A stretch of 64,000 bases of DNA from Pseudomonadota bacterium (lineage in GTDB: Bacteria > Pseudomonadota > Gammaproteobacteria > Steroidobacterales > Steroidobacteraceae). Location of the stretch: assembly GCA_016704655.1 (NCBI GenBank), contig JADIZR010000022.1:186001-250000 (forward strand). The letters run 5' to 3'. The position numbers were made by a program, and so were the translations under genes. The notes under the pieces were generated by a model. It ran no database searches and was not told the DNA's origin. It saw only the letters and a program-made list of their open reading frames with translations. Positions 27,861-35,745 of this stretch are shown piece by piece (within the stretch, counting starts at the first letter, position 1; every line of letters begins with the position of its first letter).

Positions 27861-28880
27861 TCAGTAGAGTCCCGAGCCTTTCGGCGGAAACAGGAACCGC
27901 AGCAGCGCGATCATCGCGAGCACCAGCAGCGCCGCGACCGCGTTGTGCGCGGTGGCGAGCGGCAGCGGGAACGTCTTGATGACCATGATCGGCCCGACGA
28001 GCCACTGCGCCACGAGTGCCAGCGCCAGTGCGATGCCGGCGGTGCGCACGCCGGGCGACTGACCGGTACGCACGGCTTTCCACGCGACGAAACCGAGCAC
28101 CAGCGCAGCCACGATGGCGCCGATCCGATGCGTGTAGTGGATCGCGACGCGGGCCGGGTGGTCGAGCACGCCGCCCTCGTAATCGATGCCGAGTCCGCGC
28201 CAGAGCACGAACGCATTCTTGAAATCCATGGTCGGCCAGTACGAGCGCTGGCACGTCGGGAAGTCGGGACAGGCCACGGCCGAGTAATTGGAGCTGACCC
28301 ACCCACCGAGCAGGATCTGCACGACCAGCACGACCATGCCGATGACGGCCCAGCGACGCAGGCTGTCTTCGGACTGCGGCCGTGAACGACGCGTGGTCTG
28401 CAGCGCCATCCACCACAGCAACGCCATCGTCGTCAGGCCGCCGGCGAGGTGCGCGGAAACGATGGCGGGTTTCAGCAGCAGCGTCACCGTCCACATGCCG
28501 AGCAGCCCCTGGAAGATGACGAGCCCGATGGCGGCGAGCGGCAGGCCGACGGGTTGCAGCGGATCCTGCCGATTGCGCCAGGCCAGCGCGCCGATGACCA
28601 GGATGACGACACCCAGCGTCGTCGCGAGATACCGGTGCAGCATCTCCTTGAGCGCCTTCGCGTATTCGACCGGACGCTCGGGGAACGCAGCGTTCGCGGC
28701 GGGGTGATTTTCGGCCGCCTGGCCGGCCGTGAGGTGACCGTAGCAACCAGGCCAGTCGGGGCACCCGAGGCCGGCATGACTCAGGCGCACGTAGGCGCCC
28801 AGCACGATGACGCAGAACGCCAGGATCGTGCCGAACAGGCAGAGCTTGTGGAACGTAGTCAGTCGCGTCTTCGTATTCAC
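27861..28880 (-). CDS. ctaA: Heme A synthase (COX15/CtaA family)
   Basis: Membrane enzyme oxidising heme O to heme A for cytochrome oxidase. Eight membrane segments; conserved GAYVRLSHAGLGCPDWPGCYG in the first periplasmic loop, HRYLATTLG, HLAGGLTTMALLWW, the second CPDFPTCQ pair and HYTHRIGA, with heme-ligand histidines visible. Starts at GTG 28880, 8 nt after the SCO-like gene stop. Followed by the inverted ATPase gene rather than directly by ctaB. Confidence 0.95.
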   Translation of the reverse strand: MNTKTRLTTFHKLCLFGTILAFCVIVLGAYVRLSHAGLGCPDWPGCYGHLTAGQAAENHPAANAAFPERPVEYAKALKEMLHRYLATTLGVVILVIGALAWRNRQDPLQPVGLPLAAIGLVIFQGLLGMWTVTLLLKPAIVSAHLAGGLTTMALLWWMALQTTRRSRPQSEDSLRRWAVIGMVVLVVQILLGGWVSSNYSAVACPDFPTCQRSYWPTMDFKNAFVLWRGLGIDYEGGVLDHPARVAIHYTHRIGAIVAALVLGFVAWKAVRTGQSPGVRTAGIALALALVAQWLVGPIMVIKTFPLPLATAHNAVAALLVLAMIALLRFLFPPKGSGLY

Positions 28881-28888
28881 CGTATTTC

Positions 28889-29506
28889 TCAGCCTATGTG
28901 CGAGAGTCTCAACAGCTTTTTCAGATCCGTGAGCAGGGCCTTGTCCGGGGCTGCGGCAGAATAGCTGAGCACGAGGTTGCCGAGCGGATCAATCAGGTAA
29001 AGCCGGCCTGCGGCCGTCGGTGCGACGCCGTCGTACACGGGAAACTTCGCGAGCAGTGCCTGCGCATCCGCCTCGTCGCCGACGAACGCGACCACCAGGT
29101 CACCGTGTTCCGCCGCCATGAACTCCACGTCGACACCCGACCCCGTCGCGAGGAACACGCGCTGGACACGGTCCATGTCCTTGTTGAGCGCGATCCAGGA
29201 CTGCCGCGACAGGTACAGCGCCTTGCGGCAGCGCTCGTCGCAGGCGCCATCGCCCAGGTACGCGATCGTCCATTTGCCCTGCAGGAAATCGGCAGCGGTG
29301 CGCGTGCCGTCGGGCCGCGCCAGCGAGACTGCCGGCAGCGGCACGGCCGGGTTGATCAGGTCGCCCTGGTTGGTGCCGCCGGCCGGTCGCCAGCCCGCGC
29401 TGCCGTAGTACAGCCAGAAGGCCACGAGCAGCGGCACGAAGAAGAGCGACGCCAGCAGGATGAGCTGGCGGCGCCCACGCCGGCGGTCTGCGATCGGTGT
29501 GTTCAT
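28889..29506 (-). CDS. SCO1/SenC-like membrane-anchored thioredoxin-fold protein
   Basis: A 205-residue protein with one N-terminal membrane helix (LILLASLFFVPLLVAFWLYY) and a periplasmic thioredoxin-like domain. It holds a CxxxC pair (GACDERCRKAL) of the kind used by SCO proteins to bind copper for the CuA site. The later part (GRLYLIDPLGNLVLSYS) fits the same fold. Located between SURF1 and ctaA, consistent with an oxidase-assembly role. Its start codon lies in the first copy of a 29-bp tandem repeat. The similarity is moderate. Confidence 0.75.
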   Translation of the reverse strand: MNTPIADRRRGRRQLILLASLFFVPLLVAFWLYYGSAGWRPAGGTNQGDLINPAVPLPAVSLARPDGTRTAADFLQGKWTIAYLGDGACDERCRKALYLSRQSWIALNKDMDRVQRVFLATGSGVDVEFMAAEHGDLVVAFVGDEADAQALLAKFPVYDGVAPTAAGRLYLIDPLGNLVLSYSAAAPDKALLTDLKKLLRLSHIG

Positions 29507-29578
29507 GACTGCGTGATGGCGATCGGTGTTTTCATGACTCGGTGATGGCGATCGGTGTTTTCATGACTCGGTGATGGC
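29492..29578. repeat. 29-bp tandem repeat (3 copies) at the start of the SCO-like gene
   Basis: Three head-to-tail copies at 29492-29520, 29521-29549 and 29550-29578, with a partial fourth to about 29588. The last two are identical and the first has three mismatches. Each copy contains ATG AA(A) ACA CCG ATC GCC on the minus strand, so the real start of the SCO-like gene is repeated upstream. The upstream copies encode ten-codon mini-ORFs (MKTPIAITES or MKTPIAITQS) whose TGA overlaps the next ATG. Confidence 0.9.
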
Positions 29579-29589
29579 GATCGGTGCGC

Positions 29590-30354
29590 TCAGGGTGTGC
29601 CGGAAGCCGAATCCGTGGGCGCCGGCGCAGTGTCCGACAGGCGGCGCAGGCTCAAGGCAATGAAGATGATCAGTGCGACGAGCGCGAACACGAACCACTG
29701 GATCGCGTAGGCCAGGTGGCGCTCGGGACCGAACCGCATGGCAGGACGCCAGACGCGTTCGTACCCGTTGGGCGCCGCCGGATCGAGCAGGATGATCCTT
29801 GCTTCGACGCTGGCGCCCAGCACCTTTTCGATGTCCTGCTGCTGCGGGAAATTCAGCACGCGTGGCCAGCTCGTGTCGCCGGCGACGCCTGCGTCACCGA
29901 CGCGCACGCCCGGGGCGGGCAGCGTATCGAGGCGACCGGACACGGCGCGGAATTCGGGCGACACGAACACCGGCGGCAGGTCCTGGCGCGTTGCGCCGAG
30001 CGGCACCCAGCCGCGATCGACCAGCAGCAGACGCTCGTTGCCTGCGCGTCGGAACGGCGTCAGCACTCGAAACCCCGGGCGGCCCACCTGCGAAGGCATG
30101 TTGTCGATGAGAATCTGGCGCTCCGGCTCGTACCGGCCTGCGGCCCGCACGTGCTGGTAGCGCGGCAGCTCGCTCACGGTGACGTCGCCCTCGAGTTCAA
30201 CGCTCGACTGGGTGCCCCGCTGGAAGGACTCGATCATCGCCTGTTTTTCGCGCGCGCGGCCCACCTGCCACCACCCTGCCGTAACGGCGACCGAGAGCAC
30301 GGCGACGGTCAGCAGCGCTGCCCAAAGCCGCGGGACGAACTCGCGATTGGCCAT
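29590..30354 (-). CDS. SURF1-family cytochrome oxidase assembly protein
   Basis: Assembly factor helping heme A insertion into CoxA. Two membrane helices flank a periplasmic domain: the N-terminal LWAALLTVAVLSVAVTAGWW helix, then GRYEPERQILIDNMP, RVLTPFRRAGNERLLLVDRG and the C-terminal AIQWFVFALVALIIF helix, all SURF1-like. Start at 30354 is favoured by GAGG 6 nt upstream; ATG 30366 is in frame. Located between the divergent DUF2909 gene and the SCO-like gene. Confidence 0.92.
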   Translation of the reverse strand: MANREFVPRLWAALLTVAVLSVAVTAGWWQVGRAREKQAMIESFQRGTQSSVELEGDVTVSELPRYQHVRAAGRYEPERQILIDNMPSQVGRPGFRVLTPFRRAGNERLLLVDRGWVPLGATRQDLPPVFVSPEFRAVSGRLDTLPAPGVRVGDAGVAGDTSWPRVLNFPQQQDIEKVLGASVEARIILLDPAAPNGYERVWRPAMRFGPERHLAYAIQWFVFALVALIIFIALSLRRLSDTAPAPTDSASGTP

Positions 30355-30408
30355 CCGCAGCCTCATTTATACTGCGCACCGGCAGACTTCACGCCGCGCA
30401 CACCGACC

Positions 30409-30615
30409 ATGCTCATCAAGTTTCTCATCGTCCTCGTGCTCGTCGCCATCGTCCTGAGCCTGTTTTCCGGGCTCTTCCACCTGGTGAAGGAAGAGGGCAA
30501 GTCGCGGCGGATGGTCAACGCGCTCACGGTGCGCATTGCGCTGTCCGTCGCGCTCTTCGTCTTGCTGTTCATCGCCTGGTACGCGGGGTTGATCACGCCG
30601 CACCATGTGAGGTGA
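30409..30615 (+). CDS. DUF2909-type small twin-transmembrane protein
   Basis: A 68-residue protein with two hydrophobic helices (LIKFLIVLVLVAIVLSLFSG and RIALSVALFVLLFIAWYAGL) joined by a short basic loop (KEEGKSRRMV). Such small proteins are commonly encoded between coxC and SURF1 in gammaproteobacterial oxidase clusters. Divergent from SURF1 and convergent with coxC. Its stop codon is followed with no gap by a polypurine array. Function unknown. Confidence 0.8.
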   Translation: MLIKFLIVLVLVAIVLSLFSGLFHLVKEEGKSRRMVNALTVRIALSVALFVLLFIAWYAGLITPHHVR

Positions 30616-30687
30616 GGAAGGGGAGGAAGGGGAGGAAGGATAGGAAGGATAGGAAGGATAGGAAGGGGAGGAAGGATAGGAAGGGTG
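30616..30687 (+). repeat. Polypurine 9-bp array directly after the DUF2909 stop
   Basis: Eight 9-bp units starting at the base after the stop codon: GGAAGGGGA (twice), GGAAGGATA (three times), GGAAGGGGA, GGAAGGATA, GGAAGGGTG. The array at 30835-30915 is its inverted partner. The two could pair over about 70 bp, and the segment between them carries a strong hairpin. Confidence 0.95.
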
Positions 30688-30726
30688 AGTCGGAAAGCGT
30701 TACTCATACATTCCGACGATCGGAAA

Positions 30727-30768
30727 TCGAGAATTCCTAATCGAGAACTCCTAGTCGAGAATTCCTAG
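30727..30768. repeat. 14-bp tandem repeat (3 copies)
   Basis: Three copies of TCGAGAAYTCCTAR at 30727, 30741 and 30755, lying between the two inverted polypurine arrays and just before the hairpin. Each copy contains a near-palindromic GAATTC or GAACTC core. Function unknown. Confidence 0.85.
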
Positions 30769-30770
30769 TA

Positions 30771-30797
30771 AAGAAGGCCGGCATTGCCGGCCTTCTT
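30771..30797. terminator. Bidirectional terminator-like hairpin between convergent DUF2909 and coxC
   Basis: AAGAAGGCCGGC-ATT-GCCGGCCTTCTT: perfect 12-bp arms and a 3-nt loop. The A-tract and T-tract ends of the stem give a short U-run in both directions. It lies between two convergent genes, as expected for a shared intrinsic terminator. Confidence 0.8.
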
Positions 30798-30834
30798 CGT
30801 TTGGGTGGGCGTCGAAAGCGTCAGTCTGCTTTCC

Positions 30835-30915
30835 TGCCCTTCCTATCCTTCCTATCCTTCCTATCCTTCCTATCCTTCCTCCCCTTCCTCCCCTTCCTCC
30901 CCTTCCTCCCCTTCC
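30835..30915 (-). repeat. Polypurine 9-bp array directly after the coxC stop (inverted partner)
   Basis: Read on the minus strand, starting one base after the coxC stop: four GGAAGGGGA, four GGAAGGATA and one GGAAGGGCA, nine units in all. Same unit types as 30616-30687 but on the opposite strand, so the purine strand is again the sense strand of the gene it follows. Confidence 0.95.
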
Positions 30916-30916
30916 G

Positions 30917-31798
30917 TCAGAGCCAGTAGACGAAGATGAAGAGCCCCAGCCACACCACGTCAACGAAATGCCAGTACCAGGCCACCGCCTCGAACGCGAA
31001 GTGATGCTTGGGTGTGAAATGGCCTTTCATGACGCGCAGCCAGATCACGACCAGCATGATGGCGCCGATCGTCACGTGCAGGCCGTGGAAGCCGGTGAGC
31101 ATGAAGAACGTCGAGCCGTAAATGCCGCTGCCGAGCGTCAGGTTCAGCTCGTGGTAGGCGTGCGCGTACTCGGTCGCCTGCAGGTAAACGAAGAAGAAAC
31201 CCAGCAGGAACGTGAGCCCCAGGAAAATCTTGAGCAGGCCGCGATTGCCCGCCTGCAGCGCGTGATGGGCGATGGTGATCGTCACGCCCGACGTGAGCAG
31301 GATCGCGGTGTTGATCGCGGGCAGGCCGAACGCCGGGATCGTCTCGAACGCGCCGCCGACGGCCGCCGGGCCATTGGTCGGCCAGGTGGGTTCGAAGTCC
31401 TGCCACAGGAACAGGTTGCTCAGGTACTTGGCGCCTTCGCCGCCGAGCCACGGCACCGACAGGTTGCGCGCGTAGTACAGCGCGCCGAAGAACGCGGCGA
31501 AGAACATCACTTCCGAGAAGATGAACCACATCATCCCCATGCGGAACGACTTGTCGACGCCCGCGTTGTACATGCCCGCCTGGCTCTCACCGATGACGGT
31601 GCCGAACCAGCCGTAGAACATGAACAGCACGGAGGCGAAACCCGCCCAGAAGATGAAGGGCGCGACGTTCACGCCGTTCAGCAGTGCAGCCGCGCCGAGC
31701 ATCATGACGAACAGCGACACCGCGCCGACGATGGGCCATTTGCTGCCGTGCGGGATGTAGTACTTCCCCGCGTCGTGCGCGGTTTGAGCGTGAGCCAT
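30917..31798 (-). CDS. coxC: Cytochrome c oxidase subunit III
   Basis: Seven-helix subunit of the aa3 oxidase. Starts MAHAQTAHDAGKYYIPHGSK. Family regions: PFIFWAGFASVLFMFYGWFG, MMWFIFSEVMFFAAFFGALY with the lipid-contact glutamate, GFHGLHVTIG, and the C-terminal AVAWYWHFVDVVWLGLFIFV. The upstream open frame to 31885 is a shadow. It follows ctaG by 86 nt. The stop abuts a polypurine array. Confidence 0.96.
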   Translation of the reverse strand: MAHAQTAHDAGKYYIPHGSKWPIVGAVSLFVMMLGAAALLNGVNVAPFIFWAGFASVLFMFYGWFGTVIGESQAGMYNAGVDKSFRMGMMWFIFSEVMFFAAFFGALYYARNLSVPWLGGEGAKYLSNLFLWQDFEPTWPTNGPAAVGGAFETIPAFGLPAINTAILLTSGVTITIAHHALQAGNRGLLKIFLGLTFLLGFFFVYLQATEYAHAYHELNLTLGSGIYGSTFFMLTGFHGLHVTIGAIMLVVIWLRVMKGHFTPKHHFAFEAVAWYWHFVDVVWLGLFIFVYWL

Positions 31799-31884
31799 GG
31801 CGTGTGCCTTTTGCTGCGTTAACGAAACGTCGATGCAGTGACTAGGGGGGTGAAGGGTGGCGCCAGCGCACCACACACAACTCA

Positions 31885-32451
31885 CTACTCACAATTCGCC
31901 GCGCGCCGCCGCGCGGGCTCCGCGTCGGCCACCGTGTACATCGAATAAGCGAGCGTCATCCGGTCCACGTCCTGCGGCAGGTCGGGGGCCACGATGAAGC
32001 GGACCGTGAATTCTCGCTGCTCTTCCGCCTGGAACGTCTGCGGCGTGAAGCAGAAGCACTCGGTCTTCTGCAGGTACTTCGCCGTCGTCGCCGGGGCGAC
32101 GCTCGGGATCGCCTGGGCGACCACCGGCACGGTCGCGCGGCTCTTGATGACGAACTGCGCCTCGTAGAGCTTGCCCGGCTGCAGCTTCATGGAGCGGGTT
32201 GCGGGCGTGAGCTCGAACTCGCTGCCCGGCGGAACCATCGAAATGAACTCGAGCGTGACTTCGCGGCCGACGCCGGCTGCGGACGCCTGGATCGCGGACG
32301 GCGCGGCGTTGACGCGGATGCCCGCCGCCTCGCAGATCACGTCATAGAGCGGCACCAGCGCGAAACCGAACAGGAAGCTGCCCGCCACCATCACCCAGAG
32401 GCTCCGGGTGAGTGAGCGGTTCGCGCCTGCTTGCGGGTTCGTGCTGCTCAT
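31885..32451 (-). CDS. ctaG: Cytochrome c oxidase assembly protein CtaG/COX11
   Basis: Membrane-anchored copper chaperone delivering CuB to CoxA. One N-terminal helix (LWVMVAGSFLFGFALVPLYD) and a periplasmic immunoglobulin-like domain with the copper motif TECFCFTPQTF and the beta strand REFTVRFIVAPDLP. 188 residues, normal length. Placed between coxA and coxC as usual. Confidence 0.95.
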   Translation of the reverse strand: MSSTNPQAGANRSLTRSLWVMVAGSFLFGFALVPLYDVICEAAGIRVNAAPSAIQASAAGVGREVTLEFISMVPPGSEFELTPATRSMKLQPGKLYEAQFVIKSRATVPVVAQAIPSVAPATTAKYLQKTECFCFTPQTFQAEEQREFTVRFIVAPDLPQDVDRMTLAYSMYTVADAEPARRRAANCE

Positions 32452-32464
32452 GACGAGTGCGGCC

Positions 32465-32608
32465 TCAGGGCTGCGCCTTCATCACGCCCGAAGCGATGAA
32501 GGCGGCATAGATGGCGATCGCAACCACCGCCAGCACGATGGCTGAACGGCGGATGCGACGGCGCTGCTCTGCGGTGGGGTCACGCTCGGCCATGTCCTGC
32601 AACGCCAT
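32465..32608 (-). CDS. Small cytochrome oxidase assembly-type membrane protein
   Basis: A 42-47 residue protein with a charged N-terminus (MAERDPTAEQRRRIRRSA) and a single membrane helix (IVLAVVAIAIYAAFIASGVM). A peptide of this kind is regularly encoded between coxA and ctaG. Two starts are possible: ATG 32608 with a short AGGG upstream, or ATG 32593. It begins 4 nt after the coxA stop and is 13 nt from ctaG, so it is embedded in the operon. Confidence 0.7.
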   Translation of the reverse strand: MALQDMAERDPTAEQRRRIRRSAIVLAVVAIAIYAAFIASGVMKAQP

Positions 32609-32612
32609 GCCC

Positions 32613-34214
32613 TTACTTGACGACCGGAGCGTCTTCGAACGTGTGGTAAGGCGCCGGCGACGGCACCGTCCACTCGAGGCCGTGGTTGTACGCGCCTTCC
32701 CAGACGTGGTCCGACGCCTTGGCGCCGCCACGCGCGCACTTGACGATGATGTACACGAACAGCAGCTGCGACAGGCCGAAGCCGAACGCGCCGATCGACG
32801 ACACCATGTTCCAGTCGGCGAACTGCGTCGAGTAGTCCGGGATGCGGCGCGGCATGCCGGCCAGGCCGAGGAAGTGCTGCGGGAAGAACAGCAGGTTCAC
32901 GAAGATCGTCGACAGCCAGAAGTGCCAGTTCGCGAGCTTCATGTCGTACAGGTGGCCGGTCCACTTCGGCAGCCAGTAGTAGACGGCCGCCATGATGGCG
33001 AACACCGCGCCCGGCACCAGCACGTAGTGGAAGTGCGCCACGACGAAGTAGGTGTCGTGGTACTGGAAGTCGGCCGGGGCGATCGCCATCATCAGGCCCG
33101 AGAAGCCGCCGATCGTGAACAGGAACAGGAACGCCAGCGCGAACAGCATCGGCGGTTCGAACGTCAGCGAGCCCTTCCACATCGTCGCAGTCCAGTTGAA
33201 CACCTTCACGCCCGTCGGCACGGCGATCAGCATCGTGCTCAGCATGAAGAACATCTGGCCGGCGAGCGGCATGCCCACCGTGAACATGTGGTGCGCCCAG
33301 ACGATGAACGACAGGAACGCGATCGAGGCCGTGGCGTAGACCATGGCGTCGTAGCCGAACAGCTTCTTGCGCGAGAACGTCGGGATGATCTCGGACACGA
33401 TCCCGAACGCGGGCAGGATCATGATGTAGACCTCGGGGTGCCCGAAGAACCAGAAGATGTGCTGGTAGAGCACCGGGTCGCCGCCGCCGGCCGCCGCGAA
33501 GAACGTGGTGCCGAAGAAGTGGTCGGTGAGCAGCATCGTGACCGCGCCGGCGAACACCGGCATGACGGCGATCAGCAGGTAGGCCGTGATCAGCCACGTC
33601 CAGGTGAACAGCGGCATCTTCAGCAGGGTCATGCCCGGCGCGCGCAGGTTCATGATCGTGACGATGATGTTGATCGCGCCCATGATCGACGACGCGCCCG
33701 CGAGGTGGATCGCGAAGATCGCGAGCGGGAAAGCGTCACCGGTCTGCAGCACCAGCGGCGGATAGAGGGTCCAGCCGGCGGCCGGGCCGCCGCCCGGCAT
33801 GAACAGCGACAGGATCAGCAGCGAGAACGCCGCGACCAGCAGCCAGAAGCTGAAGTTGTTCATGCGTGGCAGCGCCATGTCGGGTGCGCCGATCTGCAGC
33901 GGGATCATCCAGTTGGCGAGGCCGACCGTCGCGGGCATGACCGCGCCGAACACCATGATCAGCGCGTGCACCGTGGTCATGGTGTTGAAGAACTGCGGGT
34001 CGACCAGCTGCATGCCGGGCATGAACAGCTCGGCGCGGATCACCAGCGCCATCGCACCGCCGGTGAAGAACATGATGAGACTGAAGACGAGGTACAGCGT
34101 GCCGATGTCCTTGTGATTCGTCGTCGTCAGCCAGCGCATGATGCCCTTCGCCGGGCCGTGCTCGTCGTGATGGTCGTGCGCGGCGGCGTGGCCGTGAGTC
34201 TGGGAAGCGCTCAT
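32613..34214 (-). CDS. coxA: Cytochrome c oxidase subunit I (aa3-type)
   Basis: Catalytic heme a / a3-CuB subunit. Twelve helices over 533 residues. Motifs: TTNHKDIGTLYL, WMIPLQIGAPDMALPRMNN, the CuB/cross-link region FWFFGHPEVYIMILPAFG, VWAHHMFTVGM with the two CuB histidines, and YHDTYFVVAHFHYVLVPG with the a3 and a ligands. A histidine-rich N-terminus (HGHAAAHDHHDEHG) precedes the first helix. It starts 7 nt after coxB. Confidence 0.97.
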   Translation of the reverse strand: MSASQTHGHAAAHDHHDEHGPAKGIMRWLTTTNHKDIGTLYLVFSLIMFFTGGAMALVIRAELFMPGMQLVDPQFFNTMTTVHALIMVFGAVMPATVGLANWMIPLQIGAPDMALPRMNNFSFWLLVAAFSLLILSLFMPGGGPAAGWTLYPPLVLQTGDAFPLAIFAIHLAGASSIMGAINIIVTIMNLRAPGMTLLKMPLFTWTWLITAYLLIAVMPVFAGAVTMLLTDHFFGTTFFAAAGGGDPVLYQHIFWFFGHPEVYIMILPAFGIVSEIIPTFSRKKLFGYDAMVYATASIAFLSFIVWAHHMFTVGMPLAGQMFFMLSTMLIAVPTGVKVFNWTATMWKGSLTFEPPMLFALAFLFLFTIGGFSGLMMAIAPADFQYHDTYFVVAHFHYVLVPGAVFAIMAAVYYWLPKWTGHLYDMKLANWHFWLSTIFVNLLFFPQHFLGLAGMPRRIPDYSTQFADWNMVSSIGAFGFGLSQLLFVYIIVKCARGGAKASDHVWEGAYNHGLEWTVPSPAPYHTFEDAPVVK

Positions 34215-34221
34215 TGCTCGG

Positions 34222-35112
34222 TTACTCCGCGTTCGCGACCAGCACGGTCGTCGTCTCGTTGGCATTCGTCGTCGTCACCGCCGCGGTCTGTGCCGCGGGC
34301 GCTGCAGCGGCCTGGCGCGCAGCCTTCTGGCTGGCGAGCCAGCTGTCGTACTCGGCCTGCTCGACGACGCGGACCACCACCGGCATGAAGCCGTGGTCGC
34401 GGCCGCAGAGCTCGGCGCACTGGCCGCGGTAGGTGCCGACCTTGTCGGCCCGGAACCACAGCTCGTTGATGTAACCGGGGATCGCGTCCTTCTTCATGCC
34501 GAAGTCAGGCACCCACCAGTTGTGGATGACGTCGGCGGCGGTGACGAGCATGCGGACCTTGGTGTCGACCGGCACGACCAGCGGGTTGTCCACGTCGAGC
34601 AGGTAGTTCTCGACGGCGTGCACGTCGACGCCCGAATTGAGCTGCCGAGCCTCGTTGCTGGCCTGTGACAGCGTGGAAAAAAACGTGACGCCTTCGTCGA
34701 CGTAGTCGTACTGCCACTTCCACTGGTACCCGGTGGCCTTGATGGTCATGTCGGCGCCGCGGGTGTCGTCGATCTTCACCAGCGTGCGCGCCGCGGGAAT
34801 GGCCATCGCGACCAGGATCATCACCGGGATCACGGTCCAGATGATTTCGGCCTTGGTGTTGTGTTCGAAGGTGGCCGGCACGGCGCCCTTCGACTTACGG
34901 AAGGTGGCGATCGAATAGATCATCACGCTGAACACCGCCACGGCGATGACGACGCAGACCCAGAGGATCAGCATGTGCAGGCCGTAGATCTCGCGGCTCA
35001 GTTCGGTCACGCCTTCGCGCAGGTTCAGCGTCCAGGCGGCCGCAGCCGGTACCGACCACAATGCGGCCAGGGCCGTCGCGGAAATGGCCCCGAGGGCACG
35101 CTTTATCTTCAT
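34222..35112 (-). CDS. coxB: Cytochrome c oxidase subunit II
   Basis: CuA-bearing subunit. Signal peptide or first helix (MKIKRALGAISATALAALWS), two membrane helices, then ATGYQWKWQYDYVDEG and the CuA site QCAELCGRDHGFMP, with both cysteines, the histidine and the methionine. There is no fused cytochrome c domain. The start at 35112 is family-like; the Shine-Dalgarno sequence is weak. An alanine-rich tail follows the CuA domain. Confidence 0.96.
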   Translation of the reverse strand: MKIKRALGAISATALAALWSVPAAAAWTLNLREGVTELSREIYGLHMLILWVCVVIAVAVFSVMIYSIATFRKSKGAVPATFEHNTKAEIIWTVIPVMILVAMAIPAARTLVKIDDTRGADMTIKATGYQWKWQYDYVDEGVTFFSTLSQASNEARQLNSGVDVHAVENYLLDVDNPLVVPVDTKVRMLVTAADVIHNWWVPDFGMKKDAIPGYINELWFRADKVGTYRGQCAELCGRDHGFMPVVVRVVEQAEYDSWLASQKAARQAAAAPAAQTAAVTTTNANETTTVLVANAE

Positions 35113-35190
35113 TGGCACTACCGAAACTCCCGTGTCATTGACCGGCACCGCCCGCGCAGGACGGGCCCGACCCTTGCGCCGGGCCGGTCG

Positions 35191-35709
35191 TCAGGACCGT
35201 GCCTCCAGCACAGGGGATTCGCTCGACTTGCCCACCAGCTGGCGGAGACGCCCGGCCAGGCCGATGCGCTCCTCCTCGGTGAGGAAACGTCCCACCTCGC
35301 AGGCACGACCGTGTGACTCGATGACGAGCCGGCTCGGGTGCCTGGCCACTGGCGGGTCGCGCAGTTTAACCGTCGCCCAATGGCGTGCAAATACCGTGCG
35401 GCTGGGTCGGGTGAAACCATGGCGCTCGACCACCACCGAATCGTCGGTGATCAGGATGAGTTCACGCCGCCGGCCGCCGCGCATGCTCGCACGGACGGCC
35501 CACCACAGCAGGCCGATTTCCAGCCCCGCAAACGGCAGGATCGGCCAGAACCCCTGCAGGGCGAAGAATCCTGCGGTCATGAAAGTGACCAGCGCCAGGC
35601 CACCCACGAACCGGCGCGCAGACCGGGGGGTCAGTGAGCAATTCGGCGCCAGCTCGATCCGGTGACCGGGCTCGGTGGCGGGACGGGATTCGAACGTCGA
35701 AACGACCAT
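35191..35709 (-). CDS. DUF2244-domain integral membrane protein
   Basis: 172 residues: a conserved N-terminal strand region (HRIELAPNCSLTPRSARRFV), two membrane helices (residues about 37-75), then a cytoplasmic PH-like domain (LILITDDSVVVERHG; SRLVIESHGRACEVGRFL). This matches DUF2244 proteins, which are typically found next to coxB. Role unknown, probably linked to oxidase assembly by position. Lies 36 nt after bioD on the same strand. Confidence 0.85.
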   Translation of the reverse strand: MVVSTFESRPATEPGHRIELAPNCSLTPRSARRFVGGLALVTFMTAGFFALQGFWPILPFAGLEIGLLWWAVRASMRGGRRRELILITDDSVVVERHGFTRPSRTVFARHWATVKLRDPPVARHPSRLVIESHGRACEVGRFLTEEERIGLAGRLRQLVGKSSESPVLEARS

Positions 35710-35745
35710 GGCGGCGCGGCGACAGCAGCAGAACGGAGGCCCAAT

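Noticed and set aside
29492..29588. 29-bp repeats as a CRISPR
   Set aside because: The copies are directly adjacent with no spacers.
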